DNA of 64,000 nucleotides, from positions 23,014,015 through 23,078,014 of the forward strand of contig CM064517.1 of assembly GCA_032716605.1 (NCBI GenBank), in the 5' to 3' direction. The notes below the pieces were generated by a model. The model searched no databases and had not been told where the DNA came from. It saw nothing but the letters and a program-made list of their open reading frames with translations. Source of the DNA: Paralithodes platypus. Lineage: Eukaryota > Arthropoda > Malacostraca > Decapoda > Lithodidae. Below, piece after piece: positions 44,020 to 55,879 of this stretch; the first letter of the stretch is position 1, and every line of letters begins with the position of its first letter. The position numbers and the translations under genes were made by a program.

Positions 44020-45506
44020 CCCGTCCTGATCATAGGATCGCCACAACTGGGATGAAACCCAAAGCCGCCCGACTTTACATCCTCTGAGGGGTATCACCTC
44101 GGTCCGGCTCCAGTAGCAGTAAGGATATTATCAGAGTTCGGATTGCTGTCGCCATCCACTACCTCTAAATCTATCTCTAGTGGGTATAGCTTAACCACCG
44201 GTCTGGTGGGCAAACCGGCTCCTGTTTTTACCTGAAACTAGCCTACAATTCGTGGTCAGGACCACGAAGATGTGTTCATTATCGGACCTATACGCCAACA
44301 AAAAAACGTCGGGGGTCCCTCATCATTTTACTAGAACGACGTTCCCGAACTTGTGGCGATGCTATCCCTCTTTTTACCATTAAGATGCCGATGAGTGCCT
44401 CCCTGAGCTGATATTAAATAATCAGTGCTACCAAACCTTTTTCCACAGGTCATTTTAGAGTTGGTTGTTACATATTGGAGAGCGTTGGTTGACGGAATCG
44501 TGTTGTTTCGACTCAACCGTCGTGTCCTTGAGATCGTCATCTGTGACCTTTCTATCGCCGTTGGAAAGCTTCTGGATCCGCCATCCCATGAACCATGTTG
44601 TGAAGGAGTGAGTGGGTAGAGGGTCTTCAAGATCACTGTACGGTGGTAGCCAAGCGGGCGATCATTGGAACTTGGTGGCCTCGAGCATCCAGTAATATAC
44701 CGTATTCAGGTTCCGTCTGTGGTAACCAATGCTCGACCCAGTACCGTTGCTTCAAGCCAAGCCTTTAGGATGTCACTGATCCGTCTCCCATATGTCAACC
44801 GAACCATGGCGCCCTGGCCGGTATAAACCGCCACTCGCACTTGAATTCCGCTAGAGTACCTTTTAACCTTGCATCATCTATCAACTCCCGTAATGTACTG
44901 GATCCGCTAACAAATGTGGTGGCATTATCACTCATCATAATCTCAGGGTAACCCCTCCTGCTACGAAACCTTCGGAACGCATGCAAAAATGATTCGCAGG
45001 AGAGGTTAGACACCGTATCTACATGGACCGCTCTAGTAACTGCACAGGTGAATAAGACTACATATAATTTACTTACAGTACCCCCCTTCTCTTTTACTGG
45101 CAAGGCACCTGTGTAGTCAACCCCCGTTACCTGGAAAGGACTCACTTCCTGACCCCTAAACTCCGGTAATGGAGGGGCCGGTACAGCACGGTATGATGTA
45201 CCTTGCATCTCTTGCAGATGATACATCCCCTTAAGGCTTTCTTTACTACCTGTCTAATCTTTGAATCCACCATCTTTGCCTTATGTAATTTACAACATAA
45301 CTAACACCACTATGGTTACACACTTTGTGGCAGTAATTACTAAGGAGAGTGGCTATACGATGTTTATTAGGGATAAGGATAGGGTACTTGGCGCTATCAT
45401 GTAAAGCTGACAAGTGTACGCTACCTCTACAGCGTATCATGCCTCCCTCCTTATAGAGGCCTAACTGCTTCACTATATTGCTTGGTGTGCCCTGTCCTTT
45501 TGACAA
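44020..45506 (-). pseudogene. BEL1 integrase region, disrupted
   Basis: The integrase core shows a catalytic Asp in FQVTGVDYTGALPV (about 45100), a second Asp in IMMSDNATTF (about 44930), and APWFG before the expected Glu, where the frame breaks at about 44800. The N-terminal HHCC region (HKVCNHSGVSYVVNYIRQRWW) is in 45246-45506, followed by a frameshift. The C-terminal domain is broken into small frames (44331-44636). Many indels compared with BEL2, so inactive. Confidence 0.82.
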
Positions 45507-45546
45507 ATAGTGGTGTTTCTCAGAGTAAGCTTCTCTCTGAGCTACC

Positions 45547-46485
45547 TTAAATCATGGCTGACTCTGCTGCTCTTAATTCCGGCACCGTCAAGTATGCCAG
45601 TTTTGCTTGATAGTTCCCTTGTGTCTTCTCTCTAAGAGTCCTAATAAACCTAAGGGCCCATGCCATTACATGCCATGACTTCATATATGAGCCATACCGG
45701 TCCCAATTCAATATGGCAGTAGGGGCAACCGGTACTGGCAATGACAAGGTTCCTTCTTGACTCGTGTTACAACCCACAGTGGTGTCCCCTCCTATTGAGC
45801 CCCCTATTGGGCCATGATCAGGCCATAGCATTTGGTGAGGTGCCATGTGGGCCCTCCCCACCAAAGCAAAGAAGCAACTAAGGACACATATGAAATCCCT
45901 CTGGTGACTAGATCACTGGGGTTGTCCTCTGTGGACACATAACGAAAATGAGCGCCGGGGACTAATGACTTTATCTCATCAACTCTATTTTGAACATATA
46001 TAGGCAAAATCTTTTTACTAGACAACCAGCATAGGGTTATCTGGCTGTCCGACCAGAGGTATACATTCTCTATAATCACCTCGTCTGCGTAGGCCTCGCA
46101 TATATAACATGCGAGACGAGCTGCGAGAAGAACAGCAGTCAACTCCATCTTAGGTATGGTGAGTGACTTAATAGGCACCACCTTAGCTTTGGCCATTATT
46201 AACCTACTCACCTCATCACCAACCGCATAGGCCGCATAGGTGCAGCGTAACCCTCTTAGAATTAGTGACCTGACGGGGAAACATGATACCTGTACTATCT
46301 ATCATATCGTCATAAATACCCTGCCAGTTAGCTCTCATGTCATCTGGAATGGGTACATCCCACCCACACTCTAATCTCCACAAGTCCAGTACGAACCTCC
46401 GCGCCCGGATGGTTACCGGTAGCAACACTCCTAGAGGATCGAACACACTCGCGGTTAGACTTAGAGCCTCGCGTTTTGTAACCAA
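45547..46485 (-). pseudogene. BEL1 RNase H region, disrupted
   Basis: 45804-46211 carries IPKMELTAVLLAARLACYI, VYLWSDSQITLCWLSS and DNPSDLVTRG (RNase H-like Glu and Asp). 46216-46485 is the RT-RNase H connection (FDPLGVLLPVTIRARRFV). A frameshift with a deletion near 46215-46230 loses the first Asp block (LFSDASS in BEL2). Confidence 0.8.
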
Positions 46486-46505
46486 TGCATGGCTACTTCC
46501 GCGGA

Positions 46506-46830
46506 TTTTTTTTTTTTTTTTTTTTTTCTATATTCCAACTTACTTCCTCTCGGGCATAGGCTGAGAGCCTTAACATTCACCGCTTTACAATGAACAGTGA
46601 AGACCGTGAGGTCTTGTTCCAGTCTAGGGAGTGAGACATGTGAGCACGTAGAGTACAACGAGCACCTGCCATCTTGCCTTCACATGAGGCACGGTGCTCA
46701 CTCATGGCCCGAAACGACCCCATCTCTGAAGCCACCTCGTTCCCGTGCTTCACTGTCTCACCCCCTACACTCGGACTCTCACACTTACACACGAAAACTC
46801 TCAGGCCATCCAGGAAGAACGTCTAGGGCT
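46506..46830 (+). mobile_element. LINE 5' region with leading T run, repeated inverted at 51391-51597
   Basis: A T run (46506-46527) follows the BEL1 break. 46551-46800 (GGCTGAGAGCC, GTGAGGTCTTGTTCCAGTCT, GGGAGTGAGACATGTGA) is about 80% identical to the reverse complement of 51400-51600. No frame; probably the untranslated 5' part of the LINE that follows. Confidence 0.6.
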
Positions 46831-46839
46831 AACGCCTCA

Positions 46840-47240
46840 TAATATCAGGGGTGGAAGAAAAGGAGGAACTAGACTGGATAAAACGAAAAGAACAGGATGA
46901 AGGTCGCATCAACAAGATTCTGGATTCTATTAAAGATGAGGAGGACAACCTGGAAGGAGGAAATATCAGACATGTTTAGGCTGGGAAAATATACAAAGGA
47001 ATACAATAGACTGGTAAAAATCGAATTTAAGTCAAGAAGGACATGTGATGAAATCATGGCAGTAGCGGCTAGGCTAAAAGGGTTAGAGGGTAAAGACAAA
47101 ATCTACATCAGGCGAGACTTACCAGAAGATGAGAAAGAAGGAGGCTGAACTAAGGAAAACTGCCAAGGAGGAAAATAGCAAGAGGACAGAACAAGAAAAG
47201 AATAAGTTTTTTTACGGAGTAAGAAAGGGGAAGATTATGA
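46840..47240 (+). pseudogene. LINE ORF1 remnant
   Basis: Lys/Glu-rich helical protein in three frames: EEKEELDWIKRKEQDEGR, then a frameshift to LGKYTKEYNRLVKIEFKSRR and KIYIRRDLPEDE, then EAELRKTAKEENSKRTEQEK. The I.iRrDLPedE block followed by a charged helix is usual at the C-terminus of LINE ORF1 proteins. Not intact. Confidence 0.6.
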
Positions 47241-47319
47241 AACTTTCGGTAAAAAGAAACTAAAAGTAAAAGAGGGTAGGGAACAGACCGCCGCAGTTAA
47301 GGGGCTTGGAACAGGTATT

Positions 47320-50160
47320 GGGGGACTAGAAAGTATAAGGATTCTATATAGCAATGTCGATGGGCTAATCTCTAAGAAACTAGAACTAACAGACTTACTC
47401 AATACTAAGAAACCAGAAATAGTATGTCTCACTGAGACAAAACTAAGAGAAGACCTCGATATAAATTTACTAGGATGGTCTGAATACAGGATTTGGAGGA
47501 GGGACAGAAAATTTCGACATGGAGGTGGAGTGTGCATCCTTACTAGGAAAGATTTGATTGTGTCTGAGATAAAACTGGTAACTTCAACAGCAGAAGTTTT
47601 AGCATAAGAGAATGGTGGAATCGAAAAAATAGTGGTGATAGTAGCGTAGGTACCTCCCAAGACGAAGACATGGGTAAGGAGGAGCATAGCCTAATGCGTA
47701 AGGAAACAATTAGATTGTGCTAGGAAATATCTTGGCTTCAAAGAATGAAATAGTCATGTGTGGGGACTTTAACTGCAAGGAAGTGAATTGGGAAGATCTT
47801 GAAGCCGGAGCAGGAGAGGAAAGTTGGGGCTATGAATTTTTAAGTATGGCCATGGAAAATTCTATATACCAACATGTAAAAGAGTCAACAAGAGTAAGGG
47901 GAAGTGATCAACCAGCTAGATTGGACCTTCTATTCACAAGAAGGGAGGAGGAGGTTCAAAGTATTCAGTACCTATGCCCACTAGGAAAAAGCGACCATGC
48001 AGTTCTAGACATAGACTTACTATTGAAGTATAATCTACCCAAGGGAAGGGAAAAACACAAGGAAAATCAATGGATGTATTTCCAGAACCGATTTCGTAGG
48101 ACTACGGGATTTTTTCAATCACAAAATTGGGATCAGGTGTTATCTGAAAGTGAGGTAGACAAAAAACTCAAGGCATTCATGGAGATCTATGATACTGGTA
48201 TAAAAACTTTTGTCCCTAAGTACATTAATAAAAGGAAAAAAAGTAATCGCAAAGTATGGTTTAACCGCGAATGTAGGCAAGCACAGGAAGCAAAAAACAA
48301 AGCCTGGAAAAAGATGAGAAACTGGGATTCGGAAGATAACAGGCAAAAGTATAAAGAGGAGAGAAACAAATACACAGAAATGAGGAGGAGGTCAGAGGCA
48401 AACCATGAGAAAGGGATAGTGGAGAACTATGAAAAGAATCCAAAAATGTTTTTCAAGTTTGTAAACGGCAAAAGGAAGATAAAAGCCACGATCGTTAAGA
48501 TTAAAAGTGGAAACAGAATCATAGAAGAGGATACGGAGATTGCGGAAGAACTAAATAGAAATTTTGCATCAGTATTTACAAAAGAAGGAGAATTCATTGC
48601 ACCAGAAACCAATGAGATAGGTACAGAGGAAATGCCAGAAGTAACATTTAACAGACCAGAGCTCATAGACAAAATGAGTAAGGTGGATCCAAACAAAGCC
48701 GCTGGACCGGACGGAGTATCAGGCTGGATTATTAAAGAAAATGCTATGGAACTGAGTATACCGTTATATGACATAATGACCAAATCATTGGACACAGGGA
48801 TAGTACCTACAGAATGGAAAAGAGCAAACATTATTCCTATATTTAAGGGAGGAAGCAGAGATAAACCACTGAACTATAGACCTGTATCACTATTGAGCAT
48901 CCTCATGAAGATTCTGGAAGGATTAATAAGGGACAAATGGGTGAAATACCTGGAATCCAAAAGATTAATTACTGACCGACAATTTGGATTCAGAGGTGGC
49001 AGATCATGTATAAGCAACTTGTTGAGTTTTTACTCTAGAGTAATAGACACAGTGGACAAGAGGGAAGGATGGGTAGACTGTGCCTACCTAGACTTTAAAA
49101 AGGCATTTGACAAAGTTCCACACAAGAGATTGCTATGGAAATTAAAACATGAGGGAAAAGTAGGAGACAAACTGCTGAAATGGATGGAGAGCTACCTTAG
49201 CGGAAGACAGATGAGAACAACAGTAAGGGGGAAATCGTCAAACTGGACTCAAATTACGAGTGGGGTACCACAAGGATCTGTTCTAGCCCCAATCATGTTT
49301 CTAATATTTGTAAATGACTTGCCTGAGGGACTAACAAGCTACATGAGTATGTTTGCGGACGATGCTAAGCTGCTTAAAACGATCAGAACCCAGGAGGATT
49401 GCCTTGAGCTCCAAGCAGATTTGCAAAAGATCCATGAATGGAGCATCAAATGGAATATGGAGTTCAATGCAGGGAAATGTAAGACTCTAGAAATGGGTAA
49501 AAGCAAGTACAGACCTAGAAAAGATTATAAACTAGGAAACGAAGTGATTCCCAAAGCAGAAAAAGAAAAAGACTTGGGGATAGAATTTAGGGATAACATG
49601 TCTCCAGAAAGCCACGTAAATAAGATAGTGAGAGAATCACTGGCATTATTGGCAAATATTAGGATGTCTTTCAATTATCTTAATGAAAACACCATGAAAC
49701 AAATAATAACGGCAATAATAAGACCCAGGATGGAATATGCATCTGTAGTGTGGTCCCCTCACTTGAAGAAACATATCCACAAAATTGAGAGGGTACAGAG
49801 AGCAGCTACGAGGATGATCCCAGGTTTGGAAAATTTGGAGTACCAAGAGAGGCTCGAGAGATTGAATCTACCTACACTGGAACAGAGAAGGAAACGAGGA
49901 CAGCAAATTCAGATATATAAATGTGTTAGGGTATTGACAAAATCGACCAAGAAAACTTCATAGAGAGGATGGAGGTGAGAGGACAAGAGGTCACAGCTAC
50001 AAACTAAAAGTGCTAAATAGTAAATCTGATCTGAAAAGTAAAAGATTTCCTACCAACTCGATTAGTGGGTGGAACAAATTGCCAGCCGAAGTAGTGTCTG
50101 CACCATCAGTGCATAGTTTCAAAGCACGGTATGACAAACATATCTTAGGAGACGGGAATT
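47320..50160 (+). pseudogene. CR1/Jockey-like LINE ORF2 (endonuclease + RT), nearly open
   Basis: APE-type endonuclease from about 47335 (RILYSNVDGLISKKLELT, EIVCLTETKLRED) with stop codons at about 47600-47720. The frame is then open for 748 codons (47717-49963): CGDFN, LDLLFT and SDHAVLDID of the endonuclease; RT with AAGPDGVSGWI, YRPVSLLSILMKILE, FGFRGGRSCISNLLS, YLDFKKAFDKVPHKR, SGVPQGSVLAPIMF and the active site MFADDAKLL (about 49350); and the C-terminus with PRMEYASVVWSPH and ERVQRAATRMIPGLENL. A frameshift at about 49950 cuts off the last 60 residues (GHSYKLKVLNSKSDLKSKRF). 3' end: two copies of ACAACTAGTGTAAGT (50186-50215). It sits inside BEL1 in opposite orientation. Confidence 0.88.
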
Positions 50161-50301
50161 AACGAGCATGCTCACTCCCGCAAATACAACTAGTGTAAGT
50201 ACAACTAGTGTAAGTACACACAACGCCACCTGTTGAGCAGATAACTCACCAGGCATTGCACCCCTATAGCATATTTTGAATATGGGAATATTCATACAGT
50301 G

Positions 50302-51159
50302 CTAATTAACCTGTAACATATCCCTATCAGTTAGCCACTCAACGCCAAGTACCTTAACCCCGTCTTGTTTGGCGGAAGCTATACCCTTCAGGTGCAACAG
50401 TTCCCGCAAACTCTCATTATTTGTGACCCACTCACGTAAAGACAGGTTAGCGCTGGAAAATATTCTACGGGCATCCCAACATTGTTGCTGCAAATCACTT
50501 ACATCATCACCAGTCCCCTGCAAGTTATCAATATACAACCCCCTTTTTAGCTTATCAACTACTTCACTGTTCTCCTGTATCATAGACAGGTGTTTTTGAA
50601 TGGTAGCATTAAGGAGGAACTGGGAACAGGTGGCCCCGAACAGAACTGCACGGAACCGGTAGACAATGTAAGGACTTGCAACATCCAAGGGATCAACGGG
50701 CCACAGAAACCTAGTAGCATCCCTATCCTTCTCACTCAACCCCACCATGAGAAATGCTTTCTCCATATCACTCACCCAGGCAAATTGATGGCATCTAAAG
50801 CGTAGAAGTACCTGGGTGAGGTCAGCCACTAGCGATGGACCTGTATGGAGACAGTCATTCAGACTGAACGCCTTCTCGTCCATCCTAGCCGAACAGTCAA
50901 ACACTATCCGTACAGGTGTAGTAACACTATCTTTAGTAATACCATGGTGAGCTAAGTAGTGAATGGGATGACCAGCTTGATTCCTGTTTTCTACCCTTTC
51001 AATAAACCCCCTTTCTATCTGATTATCCAGAACCTTTGTATACTGTTGACAGTAGTTGGGATCCTTTATAAATTTACGCTGCAAGCCTCTCATTCTGCCC
51101 AGGGCTAACTTAAAGTTATCAGGTAATTTATCTATGTTATCTCTCCACGGCAGTTCCAC
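50302..51159 (-). pseudogene. BEL1 reverse transcriptase, N-terminal part
   Basis: Open for 285 codons: MELPWRDNIDKLPDNFKLAL, VRIVFDCSARMDEKAF, AFLMVGLSEKDRDATRFLW, RFRAVLFGATCSQFLLNAT, then GLYIDNLQGTGDD at the active site. The usual second Asp is Asn, as in BEL2. It differs from BEL2 by only a few residues. Cut at its C-terminus by the LINE insertion and at 51160 by frame loss. Confidence 0.85.
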
Positions 51160-51390
51160 TATATACTGTCCCTGTGCTTCGGAATACTGTACCGTTTCAG
51201 ACCCTTACCAGACCCTTACCAGTCTCATTAGGACTTATACCAATATGGCCCAACTCCCATAGAGTTGTCAGATCCTTTAATTCTGGAGATTTACTGCCAA
51301 TATCTTCCTGTATCTCCACTAAAGGGTCTACTGCTAACTTAAGAACAGTGACTAACTCTACATGGGTCTCTTCTATATCTGACTGATAAG

Positions 51391-51597
51391 TTCACTGCTC
51401 AATAGGTGGCGTTCTGAGAGTGAGGGTCTGAGTCTGGAGGGTGAGACGGTGAAGCACTTGAGCGAAGCAACCAGCCGCTTCAGAGATGGAGCTGCTTTGA
51501 GCCATGATGGATGCTTCACATGTCTCACTCCCCCAGACTGGAACAAGACCTCACGGGCTTCACCGTGTTGAGCGGTGGAATGTACAGGCTCTCAGCC
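51391..51597 (-). repeat. Inverted LINE 5' fragment between BEL1 and BEL2
   Basis: Reverse complement matches 46551-46800. It begins exactly where BEL1 sequence ends (after CTGACTGATAAG) and ends at the BEL2 3' LTR. Contains CACCTATTGAGCAG, also found at about 50226-50240 as CACCTGTTGAGCAG. Confidence 0.65.
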
Positions 51598-52168
51598 TAT
51601 CCTGATTATTATTCCTAGGGGGTAGAGGAGAAACGGATATAAAGTAAATAATTAGACCTGGGAAGATGAAATGGCCTAGGCTATAAATATGATACCGGGT
51701 CGGCGTTTGACTTACTTGTAAACATGTATGTGTAGGTTATCTGTGGTAGTCCCAGTAATATCTATGAAGTACTTCTAGTATTAAAGGAACTTAGCTGTGA
51801 TGCAAAGAGTGTAGGTTAGGTGATGGACATGTCGGTAGGTGTAGTTCAGTGAAGTTCTGTTGTTATGTGGCAGCAACTGGTGGTTTGTTGTGAACGGGAC
51901 GAAGTCTCTGTGTGAAGTGTACTGAGATACCCTTTTATTGTAACAATATAAATATATTTAAGGGTTCTATATTGTCTCCCGTGATTAAATAATAAGGGAA
52001 AATAAACTAAGATATAATTGGTGCAACCACAGTAATATTTATCCACAAAGATAAATAAATAATGTGTATAAACAAAAGGGAACCAGCTGTCGTGAACCCG
52101 GGAAATTCAAACTACGGTATATATACCAGCTAGGATTCATGACATACTCCGCCACCAGTTATATACAA
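51598..52168 (-). repeat. BEL2 3' LTR
   Basis: Matches 63578-64000 over the available length (CCTAGGGGGTAGAGGAGAAA, AGTAATATCTATGAAGTACT). On the minus strand it begins TGTAAATACTTTG right after the integrase stop, preceded by the purine-rich GGGACGGGACAA, a possible polypurine tract. The two LTRs differ at a visible number of positions, so the element is not recent. Confidence 0.85.
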
Positions 52169-52173
52169 AGTAT

Positions 52174-53167
52174 TTACAATTGTCCCGTCCCGATCATGGA
52201 TCGCCACAACTGGGAGGAACCCAAAGCAGCCCGACGTGACGGCCTCTGAGGGGTATCACCTCGGTCCACTCCAGTAGCAGGAAGGATATTATCAGAGTTT
52301 GGCTTGCTGTCGCCATCCACTACCTCTAAATCTATCTCTAGTGGGTATAGCTTAACCACCGGTCTGGTGGTCAAACCGGCTCCTGTTTTTACCTGAACTA
52401 CCCTACATTCGTGGTCAGGACCACGAAGAAGTTTCATTATTCGACCTATACGCCAAAAAAGTCGGGGGCCGTCATCATGTACTAGAACGACGTCCCCAAC
52501 TTGCGGCGATGCTATCCCTTTTTTTACGATTAAGTGACGATGTTGCTCCCCGAGTGATATTAGATAATCAGTGCTCCACCTTTTCCATAGGTCATGTGAG
52601 AGCTTCGTAACATATTGGAAGCGTTGGTTGACGGAATCATTGTTACGCCAAGTCGTGTCCTTGAGATCTTCATCAGTGACTTCCCGCCTTGGAAAGCTTC
52701 TGATCCGCCTCCCATGAACCAGTTGTGAAGGAGTGATGGGTAGAGGGTCTTCAAGATCACTGTAGCTGTAGCCAAGCGGGCGATCATTGACTGTGGCCTC
52801 GAGCTCCAGTAATTCCGTATTCAGTTCCTCTGTGGTAACCAATGCTCGACCCAGTACCTTCTTCAAGCCAGCCTTTAGGATGCCAATGACCCGTTCCCAT
52901 ATGGCACCGAACCATGGCGCCCTGGCCGGTATAAACCGCCACTCGCACTTGAATTCCGCTAGAGTACTTTTTAACCTTGCATTATCCATCAACTCCCGTA
53001 ATGTACTGGCTCCGCTAACAAATGTGGTGGCATTATCACTCATCATAATCTCAGGGTAACCCCTCCTGCTACTAAACCTACGGAACGCATGCAAAAATGA
53101 TTCGCAGGAGAGGTTAGACACCGTTTCTACATGGACCGCTCTATTAACTGCACAGGTGAATAAGACT
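52174..53167 (-). CDS. BEL2 integrase core and C-terminal domain
   Basis: Continues the integrase frame interrupted by the AAC retroposon: catalytic Asp in IMMSDNATTF (about 53025-53054), Glu in WFGAIWERVIG (about 52900). Then the BEL-type C-terminal region with TPSQLVHGRRIRSFP, VGDVVLVHDDGPRLFWRIGR and TRPVVKLYPLEI, stopping two codons before the LTR. This part is open for over 315 codons. The first catalytic Asp (VTGVDYTGALP) lies beyond the insertion at about 53650. Confidence 0.85.
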
Positions 53168-53181
53168 ACATATAGTTTACT

Positions 53182-53606
53182 GTGGTGAGGGCTGTCGATC
53201 AGAGTGAGTACTGAGCAATCTCTGCCATCCCCATAGCTTACTCTGACTGTTCCTTTTACTTATATATCTTCTAGATCTCAAGTGACGGCGTCTTTTCCGT
53301 GGATTGACCTCCCTACTGCCAACCTAGAAGTTGGCAGATTAGGAGCCAAAAGTGTCACATTTTTCCCTTACCCCTCAACTTCCCTTCATAATTGCTGAGG
53401 GGCACAGGGCCTTGGGTGGGGCTTTGGTTTCCCGGGCGTTTCTGCACCCTCCTCAGCTCCCTGCCTTGGAGTGGCTTCGGTCACCCGGGCTTTGTTAGTG
53501 GTAAGCAGGGAGGGTTTTGTGGGGGCGCTCGTTTATGGCCTTGGCCTTGCTCAGGACCTTGAGGCTGTTCGGCCAGACAGCCTGGGGAACAACAACAACA
53601 ACAACA
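53182..53606 (+). mobile_element. AAC-tailed retroposon (SINE-like), copy 3 with 14-bp duplication
   Basis: Plus orientation, head GTGGTGAGGGCTGTCGATCA, tail (AAC)n at 53585-53606. Flanked by ACATATAGTTTACT at 53168-53181 and 53607-53620. BEL1 has the uninterrupted site (about 45060-45075, ACATATAATTTACT), which confirms the boundaries. Confidence 0.92.
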
Positions 53607-54870
53607 ACATATAGTTTACTTACAGTACCCCCCTTCTCTTTTACTGGCAAGGCACCTGTGTAGTCAACCCCCGTTACCTGGAAAGGACTCACTTCCTGAA
53701 CCCTAAACTCCGGCATAGCACGGGCCTGTACAGCACGGTATGATGTACCTTGCAATCTCTTGCAGATGATACATCCCCTTAAGGCTTTCTTTACTACCTG
53801 TCTAATCTTGGGGATCCACCATCTTTGCCTTATGTAATTTACAACATTACTAACACCACTATGGTTACACACTTTGTGGCAGTAATTACTAAGGAGAGTG
53901 GCTATACGATGTTTATTAGGGATAAGGATAGGGTACTTGGCGCTATCATGTAAAGCTGAAAAGTGTAGCCTACCTCTACAGCGTATCATGCCTCCCTCCA
54001 TATAGAGGCCTAACTGCTTCACTATATTGCTTGGTGTGCCCTGTCCTTTTGACAAATAGTGGTGTTCCTCAGAGTAAGCTTCTCTCTGAGCTACCTTAAT
54101 CATGGCTGACTCTGCTGCTCTTAATTCCGGCACCGTCAAGTATGCCGGTTTTGCCTGATAGTTCCCTTGTCCCTTCTCTTTAAGAGTCCTAATAAACCTA
54201 AGGACCCATGCCATTACATGCCATGACTTCATATATGAGCCATACCGGTCCCAATTCAATATGGCAATAGGGGCAACTGGTACCGGCAATGACAGGATTC
54301 CTTCTTGACTCGTGTTACAACCCACAGTGGTGTCCCCTCCTATTGAGCCCCATATTGGGCCATGATCAGGCCATAGCATTTGGTGAGGTAGCCATATGGG
54401 CCCTCCCCACCAAAGCGAAGAAGCAACTAAGGACACATATGAAATCCCTCTGGTGACTAGATCACTGGGGTTGTCCTCTGTGGACACATAACGAAAATGA
54501 GCGCCGGGGACTAATGACTTTATCTCATCAACTCTATTTTGAACATATATAGGCAAAATCTTTTTACTAGACAACCAGCATAGGGTTATCTGGCTGTCCG
54601 ACCAGAGGTATACATTCTCTACAATCAGCTCGTCCGCGTAGGCCTCACATATATAACATGCGAGACAAGCTGCGAGAAGAACAGCAGTCAACTCCATCTT
54701 AGGTATGGTGAGGGACTTAATAGGCGCCACCTTAGCTTTTGCCATTACTAACCTACTCACCTCATCACCAACCGCATAGGCCGCTACACCATATGCTACT
54801 GAGCTAGCGTCACTAAATAGGTGCAGCTTAACTCTCTTAGAATTAGTGACCTGACGGGGAAACATGATAC
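53607..54870 (-). CDS. BEL2 RNase H and integrase N-terminal region
   Basis: Open frame with HLFSDASSVAYGVAAYAV (RNase H first Asp), KMELTAVLLAACLACYI, LWSDSQITLCWLSS, DNPSDLVTRG, then the integrase zinc region HKVCNHSGVSNVVNYIRQRW with CIIC, and FQVTGVDYTGALPV. Upstream it runs into the LINE insertion at 54871; downstream into the AAC retroposon, which adds a run of Val codons before a stop. Confidence 0.85.
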
Positions 54871-55879
54871 CTTTTTTTTTTTCTTTTTTTCTATGTGATT
54901 GAGGGAGGCAAAAGGCATAACTGCCTATAGCGAGTGCCTCCCCCATAGTTGAAAGAGTGACAGGGCCAAAATCAAGGGACGTTCGAGCCAAAATGCCTGG
55001 ACACAGAGTTTGAATAAATTTAAGTCATAGGAAGCGGGCAAGACTGATTCTGGGAGAGAGTTCCAGAGCTCAGCTGTTGAGTAGAAGAAAGTTTGAGAGT
55101 AACGTTTCACTCTTGGGTTGGAGAGTTGCACAGTAGGGGTGGGATTGAGTTGCAAGACGGGTACCACGTGCCCTACGTAAAGAAGGTGGTATGCACTGGG
55201 ATAGCTCTGAGGAACACTGATTATTATAGTAGCGATAGAATAGCGAGAGAGATGCAACATTGCGGCGGAGAGAGAGAGATTGCAGAGAGTTGGTGAGTGG
55301 ACGGGAGTTAATGATACGAAAGGCCTTCCTTTCAACCTTGTCTAGGAGAGTGGTGTGAGAGGAACCTCCCCACACATGTGAACAATACTCAACACAAGGG
55401 CACTATGCCCCTGTACAGAGCAAGAAGCTGTGCAGGGGAAAAGAACCCCCTAAGGCAGTTAAGCACACCAGCTTCTGGGAGGCTGCCTTAGCAAGACTGG
55501 TAATATGGTCCTTCCAAATGAGAGCAGAAGAAAAAGAGACACCAAGAATATTGAGAGAAGATGAAGGGTTGATTTTGTATTGTTGAAGAATAAGGGATAG
55601 TCCGCTGGGAGATCCTGACGGGTAGATAGATGGAGAAATTGGTTTTGGAAGCATTAAAGTTAACAAGGTTTTCTCTGCCCCAATTGGAAATAGTATTTAG
55701 ATCAGAATTTAAGAGTTCTATGGCTTCATTACGTTTGTCGTTGAGGGATTGCTGGCTGGGGCGTTCTGAAAAAGTAATGGAGTAGTGTAAGGTTGAGTCG
55801 TCTGCGTATGAATGGATGGGAATTAAGGTACAGTTAAGGAGATCATTTATAAAAATTAGAAAGAGAATAGGAGATAGGA
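54871..55879 (-). mobile_element. 5'-truncated LINE inserted in BEL2
   Basis: The A-rich 3' end (T-rich 54873-54892) lies directly after the BEL motif CATGATACC, and BEL resumes with TGTACTATC at about 55880; BEL1 shows the undisturbed join at 46280-46300. RT active-site region HSYADDSTLHYS at about 55800, then the C-terminus in three frames (55666-55403, 55375-55070, 55335-54925) with SAELWNSLPESVLP-like text. Same family as 17203-17745 and 26840-27035. Confidence 0.88.

Larger units (their letters stand above)
43753..51390 (-). mobile_element. BEL/Pao LTR retrotransposon 1, 5'-deleted, with inserted LINE
   Basis: Minus orientation. 3' LTR remainder 43753 to about 44014, integrase region 44030-45500, RNase H 45547-46211, RT C-terminus 46216-46485, LINE insertion 46504-50302, RT N-terminus 50303-51159, a protease fragment 51160-51390. 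Gag and the protease core are missing. Very similar to BEL2. Confidence 0.9.
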
